Positions 1-7,895 of a stretch of DNA of 64,000 nucleotides are shown here, in pieces. Source of the DNA: Actinomadura sp. KC06 (GTDB taxonomy: Bacteria > Actinomycetota > Actinomycetes > Streptosporangiales > Streptosporangiaceae); assembly GCF_004348735.1 (NCBI RefSeq), contig NZ_SMKT01000010.1, forward strand, positions 24,465-88,464, written 5' to 3'. Position 1 is the stretch's first letter. Each line of letters opens with the position of its first letter. Both the position numbers and the translations under genes were made by a program. Below the pieces are notes generated by a model. It did no database searches. It worked only from the letters and a program-made list of their open reading frames with translations, and had not been told where the DNA came from.

Positions 1-960
1 CCGCGACAGCGCCGACATCGGCTCGCCCTGCGACCCGGTGCACACCAGCACCAGCCGGTCGCCGGGGATGTCGTCCAGGTCCTTCTGGTCGACCATGATG
101 TCGTCCGGGACGCTGAGGTAGCCGAGCTCGCGCGCGACGCCCATGTTGCGGACCATCGACCGCCCGACGAAGCAGACCTTGCGGCCGTTGGCGACGGCGG
201 CGTCCAGGACCTGCTGGACGCGGTGGATGTGCGAGGCGAAGCAGGCGACGATGAGCCGCTCCTGCGCGGTGCGGAACACCTCGTCCACGACCGGGCCGAT
301 GTTGCGCTCGCTGGTGACGAAGCCGGGCACCTCGGAGTTGGTCGAGTCGGACATCAGCAGGTCGATGCCCTCGGCGCCGAGCCGCGCGAAGCCGGGCAGG
401 TCGGTGAGCCGGCCGTCCAGCGGGAGCTGGTCCATCTTGAAGTCGCCGGTGTGCAGGACGAGCCCGGCGGGCGTGCGCACGGCGAGGGCGAGCGCGTCCG
501 GGATCGAGTGGTTGACGGCGAGGAACTCGATGTCGAACGGCCCGAACGTCCGCCGCTCGCCCTCCACCACCACGTCGGTGACGGGTTTGATGCGGTGCTC
601 GGTCAGCTTGGCCTCGATCAGCGCCAGCGTCAGCCGCGAGCCGACCAGCGGGACGTCGCGGCGCTCGCGCAGCAGGTACGGGACGGCGCCGATGTGGTCC
701 TCGTGGCCGTGCGTGAGGATGACGGCCTCGATGTCGTCCAGACGCTCCCTGATGTACTCGAAGTCGGGCAGGATCAGATCGACGCCGGGCTGCTCGGTCT
801 CGGGGAACAGGACGCCGCAGTCGACGACGAGCAGGCGTCCGCCGTACTCGAACACCGTCATGTTGCGGCCGATCTCCCCCAGCCCGCCGAGCGCGACGAT
901 GCGCAGCCCGCCCTCGGGCGGCGCGGGCGGGTCCGAGAGCTCCGGGTGAGGATGACTCAC
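1..960 (-). CDS. rnj: Ribonuclease J, N-terminal 320 residues (cut by window edge)
   Basis: Metallo-beta-lactamase/beta-CASP ribonuclease acting in mRNA decay and rRNA/RNA maturation; the family combines 5'-3' exo- and endonuclease activity. The visible part carries the zinc motif HGHEDH at residues about 84-89, a further HTGD metal motif near residue 162, and the beta-CASP region with MSDSTNSE and CFASHIH. The gene runs off the left edge; full proteins are about 560 residues, so roughly the last 240 are missing. The GTG start at 960 overlaps the dapA stop (GTGA), which indicates translational coupling. The dapA-rnj pair is a common actinobacterial arrangement. Identification is firm; the split of exo versus endo activity cannot be read from sequence. 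Confidence 0.95.
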   Translation of the reverse strand, partial: MSHPHPELSDPPAPPEGGLRIVALGGLGEIGRNMTVFEYGGRLLVVDCGVLFPETEQPGVDLILPDFEYIRERLDDIEAVILTHGHEDHIGAVPYLLRERRDVPLVGSRLTLALIEAKLTEHRIKPVTDVVVEGERRTFGPFDIEFLAVNHSIPDALALAVRTPAGLVLHTGDFKMDQLPLDGRLTDLPGFARLGAEGIDLLMSDSTNSEVPGFVTSERNIGPVVDEVFRTAQERLIVACFASHIHRVQQVLDAAVANGRKVCFVGRSMVRNMGVARELGYLSVPDDIMVDQKDLDDIPGDRLVLVCTGSQGEPMSALSR

Positions 961-1895
961 CGGGCGACCTCCGGGATGACGACCTCCGGCACTTTGACTC
1001 CCCCTATCGTGAGGTCTTCACGCAGGCGCGCCGCGAACTCCGGCGGGGCCTCCACGAGCGGCGCGCGAAGCGGGCCGCCGCCGGGCAGGCCGAGCAGGTT
1101 CAGCGCTGCCTTGACGGCGATGGCGCCCTGCGTACGGGTCATGATGGCGGCGACCACGGGCAGCAGCCGCCGATGGATCTGCAGCGCACGCGCGTGCTCG
1201 CCGGCGCGGTAGGACTCGATCATCTCATGCAGCTCGGCGCCGACGACGTGCCCCACCACGCTGACGAACCCGGCAGCGCCGACCGACAGCCACGGCAGGT
1301 TCAGGTTGTCGTCGCCGGAGTACCAGACCAGGTCGGTCTCGGCCATCACCCTGGACGCGCCGAACAGGTCGCCCTTGGCGTCCTTGACGGCGACGATCCG
1401 CGGGTGCTCGGCGAGCTTCACCAGCGTGTCGTTCTGGATCGGCACCCCGGCGCGGCTCGGGATGTCGTACAGCATGGCCGGAAGGCCCGTCGCGTCGGCC
1501 ACCGCCGTGAAGTGGTGGACGAGGCCCTCCTGCGGGGGCTTGTTGTAGTACGGCGTCACCACGAGCAGAGCGTGCGCGCCGGCGGCCTCGGCCTCCCGCG
1601 CGAGTTTCAGGGTGTGCTCCGTGTGGTTGGTTCCGGCACCGGCGACGATCACGGCGCGGTCGCCGACCGCGTCGAGGACCGCCCGCAGAAGCTGCTGTTT
1701 CTCGTCGTCGCTCGTCGTGGGCGACTCGCCCGTCGTCCCGTTGACGACCAGGCCGTCGTGGCGCCGCTCGTCGACCAGGTGGGTCGCGAGGCGCGCGGCG
1801 CCGTCATAGTCGACGCCGCCGTCCGGCAGGAACGGGGTGACCATCGCGGTCAGCATCCGCCCGAACGGAGCGTCAGGTGTTGTGCTGGGTGCCAT
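957..1895 (-). CDS. dapA: 4-hydroxy-tetrahydrodipicolinate synthase
   Basis: Condenses pyruvate with aspartate semialdehyde, the first committed step to diaminopimelate and lysine, in the cytoplasm. The 312-residue TIM-barrel protein has the substrate loop GTTGES (53-58), the catalytic tyrosine in YDIPSR (143) and the Schiff-base lysine in VAVKDAKGD (171). The open frame continues upstream to 2057, but that extension is unlike the family; ATG at 1895 gives the normal length. No Shine-Dalgarno sequence precedes it; instead a 14-bp palindrome ends 6 bp before the start. It is coupled to rnj by a GTGA overlap. The other pathway gene in the window, dapB, is 15 kb away. Function is certain; the start is likely. 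Confidence 0.96.
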   Translation of the reverse strand: MAPSTTPDAPFGRMLTAMVTPFLPDGGVDYDGAARLATHLVDERRHDGLVVNGTTGESPTTSDDEKQQLLRAVLDAVGDRAVIVAGAGTNHTEHTLKLAREAEAAGAHALLVVTPYYNKPPQEGLVHHFTAVADATGLPAMLYDIPSRAGVPIQNDTLVKLAEHPRIVAVKDAKGDLFGASRVMAETDLVWYSGDDNLNLPWLSVGAAGFVSVVGHVVGAELHEMIESYRAGEHARALQIHRRLLPVVAAIMTRTQGAIAVKAALNLLGLPGGGPLRAPLVEAPPEFAARLREDLTIGGVKVPEVVIPEVAR

Positions 1896-2211
1896 GCATC
1901 GAACGGTACCGTTCCGGCCGTACCAGGTGGACCCGCAGGTCCAAGCTGAGATCCAAGCCGTTGCGAAGGCGTTGCGGGACGCGGCGTGGAGGAAGCCGCC
2001 GCCACACGCTCGGGGGTACGCGTGGCGGCGGCTCCACATCCACATCGTGGCACGCAAATGCGTCGTTACGGGGTCAGTCCGGCCACTTCCCGGACTCGGT
2101 TGCGTAACGTGACCCCTTGGTCATCCTGTGCGGCCCGACGTGCGGGTATCCCGCCGCGGGGGCGGATGGGACCGTTCCCTGATCGCCGCGGGCCTTCGGC
2201 GTCCCGGGGGC
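1896..2211. other. Intergenic region between dapA and the GH18-like gene
   Basis: This 316-bp gap lies upstream of dapA and downstream of the GH18-like gene; both genes run leftwards. It should hold the dapA promoter. Visible elements are the palindrome at 1901-1914 and a small GCGGG-TAT-CCCGC hairpin near 2145. No convincing gene is present: the frames crossing it are arginine/proline-rich and have no ribosome-binding site. I could not assign a confident -35/-10 pair. Confidence 0.5.
1901..1914. promoter_or_regulatory. 14-bp perfect palindrome in front of dapA
   Basis: GAACGGTACCGTTC is self-complementary with no spacer and ends 6 bp before the dapA ATG. Its place fits an operator or a translational control element. 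The binding protein is unknown. Confidence 0.45.
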
Positions 2212-3291
2212 TCAGCCGCGGACGGTCTCTGGGGGTCGGCCGCGGGCGGTCTCGGCCGTCCGGGGTAGCCACGCGGAGCGGTAATGGGCCCATTCGTCCG
2301 GTCCGGTGGTCCAGTCCGCGTACACGCCGACGCCGAACGGGCGCTTGGGCGGCCGTTTCAGGTCATCGATCCCGCGCCGGACGCCCCGCAGCGCGACCTC
2401 CAGGTCCTCCGCCCAGCCCATGAGGGGGCGGTAGGTGGGGACGCCCATGAACACCGTGGCGCGGTCGCCGATGAGCTCCAGCGTGGTGCGGGTGTGCCGG
2501 GCGAAGTGCCATCCGGTGAGGGCCTTGGTCGGCAGCGTCACGTCGTAGGTCATGATCGCGACCTGGTCGGCGAGACCGGCGACGTCGCGCAGGAAGTCCT
2601 CGGTCGGGCGGGGCGGCTGGTGGTACCTGCCGCCGCGCGGGAGCAGCGCCTTGTAGACGGGCTGGGCCTCGTCCATGAGTGTCTGCTGCTCCAGCGCCAC
2701 CGACAGCAGCCTGCCGCGCGAGCGGGTCAGCTCGCTGGTCGCCTTCATGAGCGTCATGAACGCGGCGTCGTCGGGGTAGATCGGCTCGAAGTCGTAGTGG
2801 ATGCCGTCGAACCCCAGGTCGAGGAAGACCGCGTCGGTCTTGAGCACGTTCGCGCGCACGGCGGGGTCGTCCAGCTCGATGACGCCGTCGCCGTCCACGA
2901 TCCGGATCTGGCCGAGGTACGCCTGCGCGCGCACGCCCGGCGCGTACTCGCGGACGGCCTCGATCAGCTGCCGGGCGTAGCGGTACTTGTGGGCGGGGAC
3001 CGTCCCATCCGCCTCGAAGGGGCCGGTGTGGAAGAACACGTCGGTGATGCGGTTCCGCCGCAGCAGTTCTCCTAGCGCGCGGTACTCGGCGTCGGTGTGC
3101 GGCTCGCCGACCCACTGGTGCCGCGCCCACAGCGCGTTCGCTGCGGTGCCGCGCGCCTCCGGCTCCTGCTGCCACCACACCCACGCCCCGGCGAGCACGA
3201 GCGCCGCCAGGCCGAGCACGTAGGCCGCGGCCCAGCCCGTCCGGCGCAGCGCCCTGCCCACTCCCCCACGAACCCGTCCGCTCTTCGCCAC
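2212..3291 (-). CDS. Membrane-anchored glycoside hydrolase family 18-like protein
   Basis: 359 residues. A basic N-terminus is followed by one transmembrane segment (about 20-40), so the rest is probably outside the membrane. The GH18 active-site strand is recognisable at residues 161-169 as FDGIHYDFE. It keeps the last Asp and the catalytic Glu of the DxxDxDxE pattern, but has His where the second Asp is usual. Further barrel-like elements are MTYDVTLP and GVGVYADW. GH18 enzymes cleave chitin or peptidoglycan-type GlcNAc linkages; the substrate here is unknown. The start is GTG at 3291 with a weak ribosome-binding site. It stands alone on the minus strand between dapA and a small divergent gene. 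Confidence 0.7.
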   Translation of the reverse strand: MAKSGRVRGGVGRALRRTGWAAAYVLGLAALVLAGAWVWWQQEPEARGTAANALWARHQWVGEPHTDAEYRALGELLRRNRITDVFFHTGPFEADGTVPAHKYRYARQLIEAVREYAPGVRAQAYLGQIRIVDGDGVIELDDPAVRANVLKTDAVFLDLGFDGIHYDFEPIYPDDAAFMTLMKATSELTRSRGRLLSVALEQQTLMDEAQPVYKALLPRGGRYHQPPRPTEDFLRDVAGLADQVAIMTYDVTLPTKALTGWHFARHTRTTLELIGDRATVFMGVPTYRPLMGWAEDLEVALRGVRRGIDDLKRPPKRPFGVGVYADWTTGPDEWAHYRSAWLPRTAETARGRPPETVRG

Positions 3292-3533
3292 CCCGCAATG
3301 ATCCCGGATCTAACAGGCAGATCGGACACGACATCCCTCGGTTCGCCCTCGCGCCGTCCAGCCGCCGCCCATGAAACGACCAGGCTTTGGACGTGATCGC
3401 GCGCCGCGCGCGGCGGCCGTTGACACCGGGGGAACCCTGTGATGACCAGGCGGCTCGGCGGCGCGGGCCCACCGGTTCTCGACGGGAGCCGCCCGGATCT
3501 CACCCGTTCCACCGGGATGGAGGTCGAGCCGAC

Positions 3534-3710
3534 ATGCGAGTACGACCGGATCAGGCCGAACCCAGACCTCTGATCAGCACACGCGCTCTAGTGATCTTCC
3601 TCGTGGCGATCGGCGCCGCCGCGCTGACCGCCGCCTCTCCGCAGTTCGCGATTCCGATAGGAGTGGGCGTGGGTGTCGTCACCCTCCTCGCCCACATCGT
3701 CAAGGACTGA
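3534..3710 (+). CDS. Small hydrophobic protein, 58 residues
   Basis: Starts at ATG 3534 with GGAGGT about 10 bp upstream. A short polar N-terminus is followed by one or two hydrophobic stretches (about residues 17-55: RALVIFLVAIGAAALTAASP, then IPIGVGVGVVTLLAHIV). It looks like a small integral membrane protein of unknown function. The frame is open further upstream to 3387, but that part is arginine-rich and not membrane-like. It converges on the ferritin-like gene with a 16-bp gap. It could be a spurious frame; the hydrophobic pattern and the ribosome-binding site are the only support. Confidence 0.5.
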   Translation: MRVRPDQAEPRPLISTRALVIFLVAIGAAALTAASPQFAIPIGVGVGVVTLLAHIVKD

Positions 3711-3726
3711 CCCAGAAAACGGGAAC

Positions 3727-4752
3727 TCAGAAAACGGGAATTATGTCTTCGGGGTCGATGACGGTGACCTCGACCCCGGAGATGTCGAGCTCGGGGATGG
3801 CGGGGAACTCGATCCCCCAGCGTTCGACGATGGCGCGGACGCGGGCGATGGCGATCTTCCAGTTCTCCGCCTGCTCCTCGAACGACAGGACGCCGAGCCC
3901 GGCGTCGCGGGCGTGGTCCATCAGGACGCGGTGGTTGGTGAGGAAGTAGGGCGGCAGGTCCCAGAAGCCGTCCGGCGGCTCCCAGAGGATCATCGACAGG
4001 AACACGAACCCGGCGCGGAGCTGCTTGGTGATCTGGCCCTTGACGTCCTCGGTGAGGCCGGGCCACTCGTTCTCCAGGATGGTCATGCAGATCTGCAGAT
4101 GCCGCGACTCGTCCCGGCCGATCTTCTTGAACATCTCGTCGAAGACCGGGTGCGTCGTGCCGGTGGCCATGCCGCGGAAGAGGGTGGACGCCGCCATCTC
4201 GCCCATCATGAAGCTGGTGAACAGGACGGCGAGCGAGTACTTGCGGACGGCCGTGTTGTAGCCGTGCCAGTAGCGGCCGCCGTTGTGGTAGAGCCAGCCG
4301 ATGTTGTTGTGCGCGGCCTTCTCCAGGTCGGTCTCGGGCCGCCAGTCCAGCGGGCCGCCCGGCCAGAGCTTCGCGATCGTCCGCTGGCAGCACTCCTCGT
4401 GGTTCATCTCGTCGCGCGTGATCGAGAAGAAGCACTTCCGGACGGGGTCCTCCTCGTGCTGCTCGAACGCGTGGATGGTGGCGCGGGCGAACACGGCGGG
4501 GCCGGAGGCGTCGAAGTTGGCGAGGACCGCGAACCAGTACATGATCCCGAGCCGCTGCTCCGGCGTGAAGTCGCCGGGGCGCAGGTCGTCCCAGGGCAGG
4601 TCGGCGGGGTTCCAGACCACCCGCTTGGACTTCTCGTAGATGGCGGCGAGCTTGTCGGTCTCGACCCGCCATTCCATCGGGTAGATGTTCGGCTGCGGGA
4701 TCTCGGGGGCGGGCCAGAACCCGCCCTCGGGAACGGTCAGCTTGTCGGCCAT
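3727..4752 (-). CDS. Ferritin-like di-iron protein (ribonucleotide reductase R2-type fold)
   Basis: 341 residues, mostly helical. Two ExxH motifs are spaced as in ferritin-like carboxylate-bridged di-iron proteins: EMNH at 115-118 and ESRH at 215-218, with another Glu between them at GEMAAS (185). That matches the R2/acyl-ACP desaturase/N-oxygenase type of metal site. There is no R1 partner next to it, and the spacing does not match the extra His ligand of AurF N-oxygenases, so it is not called a reductase or N-oxygenase. The substrate is unknown. It is followed downstream by a DMT-family exporter on the same strand (upstream in transcription), separated by 16 bp, so the two may be co-transcribed. 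Confidence 0.7.
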   Translation of the reverse strand: MADKLTVPEGGFWPAPEIPQPNIYPMEWRVETDKLAAIYEKSKRVVWNPADLPWDDLRPGDFTPEQRLGIMYWFAVLANFDASGPAVFARATIHAFEQHEEDPVRKCFFSITRDEMNHEECCQRTIAKLWPGGPLDWRPETDLEKAAHNNIGWLYHNGGRYWHGYNTAVRKYSLAVLFTSFMMGEMAASTLFRGMATGTTHPVFDEMFKKIGRDESRHLQICMTILENEWPGLTEDVKGQITKQLRAGFVFLSMILWEPPDGFWDLPPYFLTNHRVLMDHARDAGLGVLSFEEQAENWKIAIARVRAIVERWGIEFPAIPELDISGVEVTVIDPEDIIPVF

Positions 4753-4768
4753 GGACGCCCCCCGGAAG

Positions 4769-5749
4769 TCATCGGCGCGTGACGCTCCCTTCCTCCATCG
4801 TGCGCGACGGGCGCGCGTCCCGCAAACCCTGGGGCGCCCGGTCGACGCGGGTGCGCTGGGTGAGGGCCACGCAGACCAGCACGGCGACGGCGGCGAGCGC
4901 GGTCGTGGCGTCGATCAGCTCGCCGAGGAGGATCCCGGACCAGAGAAGGGTCATGACCGGCTGGGCGAGCTGGACCTGGCTGGCGCGCGCGATCCCGGCC
5001 CGTGCCAGGCCCTCGTACCAGGCGAAGAAGCCGATGTAGGCGGAGAAGGCGGCGACGTAGGCGAAGCCGAGGGTGGCGCGTCCCGTCCAGTCGGGGTCGG
5101 TCGTCGCGAGCAGCCAGACCGTCACCGGAACGGTGATCGGCGCGGAGAGCACGAGCGCCCAGGAGATGACGCGCCAGCCCGGCATGTCGCGGGCGAGGCG
5201 CGCGCCCTCGGTGTAGCCCGCCGCGCAGGTGACCAGCGCGCCGAACAGCAGCAGGTCGGCGGCGGTGAAGTGGCCCGCGCCGCGGATCAGCGCGAACCCG
5301 GTGACGCAGACCGCGCCGGCAGCGCCGGCGAGCCAGAACGCGCGGGACGGGCGCTCCCCCGCCCGCAGCACGCCGAACACGGCGGTGACGGCGGGCAGCA
5401 GCCCGACCACGACGGCCGAGTGGGCGGACGAGGCGCCGTGGTCGAGCGCGAGTGTGGACAGCACCGGGAACCCGAAGACGACACCGGCGACGACGACCGC
5501 GAACCCTGCCAGCTGATCGCGGCGCGGGCGGGGCGCCCGCACCGATAGCAGTACGACACCGGCGAGGACGGTCGCGGCGGCGGCGCGGCCGACGCCGATG
5601 AGGTACGGGTCGAGCCCCTCCAGCCCGAAGACCGTGCTCGGGATCGTGAAGGAGTAGATCAGGACGCCGATGCCGGCGAGCCAGAGGCCCGCTCCCGGGC
5701 CGGTGTCCGCTATCGGCGCGGAGGCAGTAGCGCTATCCTTGGTCTTCAT
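4769..5749 (-). CDS. DMT superfamily (EamA-type) exporter
   Basis: 326 residues with about ten hydrophobic segments in two five-helix halves, the EamA layout; such proteins export amino acids or metabolites across the cytoplasmic membrane. The start is ATG at 5749. The frame is open upstream, but only as antisense of mocR. The ATG lies on the same CATG as the start of the divergent MocR gene, and no Shine-Dalgarno sequence precedes it, so a leaderless transcript is likely. MocR regulators commonly sit beside transporters they control, so this is the probable target. The cargo is unknown. Confidence 0.85.
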   Translation of the reverse strand: MKTKDSATASAPIADTGPGAGLWLAGIGVLIYSFTIPSTVFGLEGLDPYLIGVGRAAAATVLAGVVLLSVRAPRPRRDQLAGFAVVVAGVVFGFPVLSTLALDHGASSAHSAVVVGLLPAVTAVFGVLRAGERPSRAFWLAGAAGAVCVTGFALIRGAGHFTAADLLLFGALVTCAAGYTEGARLARDMPGWRVISWALVLSAPITVPVTVWLLATTDPDWTGRATLGFAYVAAFSAYIGFFAWYEGLARAGIARASQVQLAQPVMTLLWSGILLGELIDATTALAAVAVLVCVALTQRTRVDRAPQGLRDARPSRTMEEGSVTRR

Positions 5750-5762
5750 GAAACACGATAGC
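5732..5762. promoter_or_regulatory. Overlapping divergent promoter/start region of DMT exporter and MocR regulator
   Basis: The two genes start on opposite strands of one CATG (5747-5750). GCTATC at 5732-5737 and GATAGC at 5757-5762 form a perfect 6-bp inverted repeat around it. Each arm includes a -10-like hexamer: TATCCT 8 bp before the plus start and, on the minus strand, TATCGT 5 bp before the minus start. Neither gene has a ribosome-binding site. No good -35 was found for either direction. Confidence 0.6.
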
Positions 5763-7139
5763 AGTGTGGCGGCGCTCGCCGACTCGCTGCGTGCCGACGT
5801 GCACCGGATGGGCGCCGGGGAGCGGCTCCCGTCCAGCCGGAGCCTGGTCGAGCGGCACGGGGTCAGCCCGGTGACGGTGTCGCGGGCGCTGGCCCTGCTG
5901 GCGGCCGAGGGCCTGGTGGTGACGCGGCCGGGCAGCGGCGCGTTCGCCGCCGGGCGCCGCGAGGCCGCCGCCGAGCCTGCCGATCTCGGCTGGCAGGCGG
6001 TGACGCTCGGCGACCGGTCCGTCGACGCGGCCGGGGTGTCGTGGCTGCTCACCCCGCCGCCGGAGGGCGTGATCGCGCTCAGCGGCGGCTATCTGCACCC
6101 GACGCTGCAGCCCGCGCGGGCCCTCGCGACGGCGATGGCGCGGGCGGCCCGCCGCCCGGACGCCTGGGAGATGCCGCGGCTCGGCGGGATGCCCGAGCTG
6201 CGCGCCTGGTTCGCCCGGACGGTCGGCGGCGCCGTCTCCCCCGCCGACGTGGTGATCACCAGCGGCGGGCAGCAGTCGCTGACGACGGTCCTGCGGGCGC
6301 TGCTCCCGCCGGGCGCACCGCTGCTGGTCGAGTCGCCGACGTACCTGGGCGTCATCGCGGTCGCGCGGGCGAGCGGGCTGCATCCGGTGCCCGTGCCGGT
6401 GGACGCGGACGGCGTCCGTCCCGACCTGCTCGCCGAGGCGTTCGCGATGACCGGGGCGCGCGCCTTCTACACCCAGCCGACCTTCCACAACCCGACCGGC
6501 ACCGTGCTGGGCGACGAGCGGCGCGCCCAGGTGCTGGAGGTGGCGCGGGCTGCGGGCGCGTTCGTGATCGAGGACGACTTCGCCCGGCACCTCGGCATCG
6601 TCCCACCCCCGCCGCCGCTGATCGCGCAGGACGGCGACGGACGGGTCGTGCACATCGCGTCGCTGACCAAGGCCACCGCGCCGAGCCTGCGGGTCGCGGC
6701 GGTCATCGCGCGCGGCCCGGTCGCCGAGCGGATCCGCGCGACGCAGCTCGTGGAGGAGTTCTTCCCGGCCAGGCCGCTGCAGGAGGCGCTGCTCGAACTG
6801 GTCAGCTCGCCGGGCTGGCCGCGGCATCTGAGCGCCGTCCGCGCGGCGCTGCGGTCGCGCCGCGACGCGATCCTGACCGCGTTCGCCCGCGACCTGCCCG
6901 AGCTGCGCGTGAACCGTCCGGGCGGCAGCCTGCACCTGTGGGCGCGGCTGCCGGACGGCGTGGACGACACGGCGCTGGCCGAGGCCGCCCTGCGCGCCGG
7001 TGTCCTGGTCAGCGCAGGGCGGCCGTTCTTCCCCGCCGAGGCCCCCGCCCCGTACCTCCGGATCAGCTACGGGACGGCGGCCTCGGAGCCGGAACTGGCG
7101 GAGGGTGTCCGCCGCCTCAGCACCGTCCTACGTTCCTGA
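5748..7139 (+). CDS. MocR-type transcriptional regulator (GntR wHTH fused to aminotransferase fold)
   Basis: 463 residues. Residues about 5-70 form a GntR winged helix-turn-helix (RLPSSRSLVERHGVSPVTVS). The rest is a fold-type I aminotransferase-like domain that in this family binds PLP as an effector sensor. The PLP lysine is present in SLTKATAPSLRV (Lys 308), as are TQPTFHNPTGTV and the conserved IEDDF. The ATG at 5748 is shared with the divergent DMT exporter, which is the likely regulated gene. The gene ends by overlapping the convergent VOC gene by 12 bp. Whether the domain also catalyses a transamination cannot be told. Confidence 0.9.
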   Translation: MKHDSSVAALADSLRADVHRMGAGERLPSSRSLVERHGVSPVTVSRALALLAAEGLVVTRPGSGAFAAGRREAAAEPADLGWQAVTLGDRSVDAAGVSWLLTPPPEGVIALSGGYLHPTLQPARALATAMARAARRPDAWEMPRLGGMPELRAWFARTVGGAVSPADVVITSGGQQSLTTVLRALLPPGAPLLVESPTYLGVIAVARASGLHPVPVPVDADGVRPDLLAEAFAMTGARAFYTQPTFHNPTGTVLGDERRAQVLEVARAAGAFVIEDDFARHLGIVPPPPPLIAQDGDGRVVHIASLTKATAPSLRVAAVIARGPVAERIRATQLVEEFFPARPLQEALLELVSSPGWPRHLSAVRAALRSRRDAILTAFARDLPELRVNRPGGSLHLWARLPDGVDDTALAEAALRAGVLVSAGRPFFPAEAPAPYLRISYGTAASEPELAEGVRRLSTVLRS

Positions 7140-7496
7140 AGCGGTACAGAAGCAGAATTCGTTACCCTCCGGGTCACGCCAGACCTGAAAGGGGGCCTGC
7201 GGGTTCCCCATCGGGTCGCCCGCGGGCGTCGCGCCGAGCCGCCGTGCCCGCTCCCCCGCCGCGTGGATGTCGGGCACGTCCAGGTCGAGGTGGACGCGGT
7301 TCTTGATCTTCTTGGTCTCGGGGACGGCCTGGAACGCCAGCACCGGGCCGTCGCCCGCGAGCGGCTCCAGGTCGAGCCATTCGTCTTCGCGCGAGGTCGT
7401 CTTCATGCCGAGCAGCCCGCCCCAGAAGGCGGCCATCGCGTCCAGGTCGGTGCAGTCGAACACGACGGTGGTCACGGTGGGGGTGATGTCGCTCAT
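7128..7496 (-). CDS. VOC (glyoxalase/bleomycin-resistance fold) family protein
   Basis: 122 residues with the paired beta-alpha-beta-beta-beta modules of the vicinal oxygen chelate fold: VVFDCTDLDAMAAFWGGLLG at the start of module one, and VHLDLDVPD and WRDPEGNEFCFC in module two. His and Glu at equivalent metal positions are visible (VHLDLD; DPEGNEF). Members bind small metabolites or act as metal-dependent lyases or dioxygenases; the role here is unknown. ATG at 7496 overlaps the stop of the upstream 92-residue gene (ATGA), so the two are translationally coupled. Confidence 0.8.
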   Translation of the reverse strand: MSDITPTVTTVVFDCTDLDAMAAFWGGLLGMKTTSREDEWLDLEPLAGDGPVLAFQAVPETKKIKNRVHLDLDVPDIHAAGERARRLGATPAGDPMGNPQAPFQVWRDPEGNEFCFCTASGT

Positions 7497-7771
7497 CGCA
7501 CTCCCCCGGCCGTCCGCAGGACGTGCGCCGAGCGCGCCGCGGCCCGCTTGCAGCCGGCCGCAGGCGGTGCCGGGCGGCGGCCGTGGCGCTGGGCGCCGAT
7601 CCGGTCGGGCACCCCGTCGCGGAGCCACCGGCGGATCCGTCCGGCGCGCTCGATCGACCGCGCGCGGGCGATGAGGGTCGCCTCGACGATGTCGGCCTGC
7701 AGCCGGGCGTACTCGCGCTCGGCCCATGCGTGCCGAGCGGCGGGCCCCGCGAGGTACGGCAGCGCCTTCAT
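7493..7771 (-). CDS. Conserved-looking hypothetical protein, 92 residues
   Basis: Basic, helical protein starting MKALPYLAGPAARHAW and rich in Arg and Ala, with no domain recognised. ATG at 7771 is preceded by a strong GGGAGGA ribosome-binding site 6 bp away, which is why it is preferred over the frame start at 7798. It is coupled by an ATGA overlap to the VOC gene. It diverges from the CGNR regulator across a region with repeated GGTGTC elements, which suggests that regulator could control the pair. Confidence 0.65.
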   Translation of the reverse strand: MKALPYLAGPAARHAWAEREYARLQADIVEATLIARARSIERAGRIRRWLRDGVPDRIGAQRHGRRPAPPAAGCKRAAARSAHVLRTAGGVR

Positions 7772-7790
7772 GATCGTCCTCCCGTTCGTT

Positions 7791-7858
7791 GACACCATCT
7801 AAACACTAACGCTGGTGTCGCCGAGATGCAACCGGTAAAATGAGTATGCCGGTGTCGC
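7791..7858. promoter_or_regulatory. Repeated GGTGTC elements in the divergent CGNR/92-residue gene promoter
   Basis: GACACCA (7791-7797) and TGGTGTC (7813-7819) are a perfect 7-bp inverted repeat with a 15-bp spacer. A third GGTGTCGC lies at 7851-7858, in the same orientation as the 7814-7821 copy and 37 bp away. They fill the space between two divergent start codons, as an operator would. The regulator is not proven; the adjacent CGNR protein is the obvious candidate. Confidence 0.45.
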
Positions 7859-7895
7859 AGGTTGGTAGACTGCGCGCGAACAGGCAGGAGAGGTG

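Noticed and set aside
2064..2116. Inverted repeat CGTTACG-GGGTCA / CGTAACG-TGACCCC as a hairpin
   Set aside because: The two pairs of arms are in the wrong order to nest, so a continuous stem cannot form.
3727..4752. AurF-type N-oxygenase
   Set aside because: The His four residues before the second ExxH, needed for that family, is not present.
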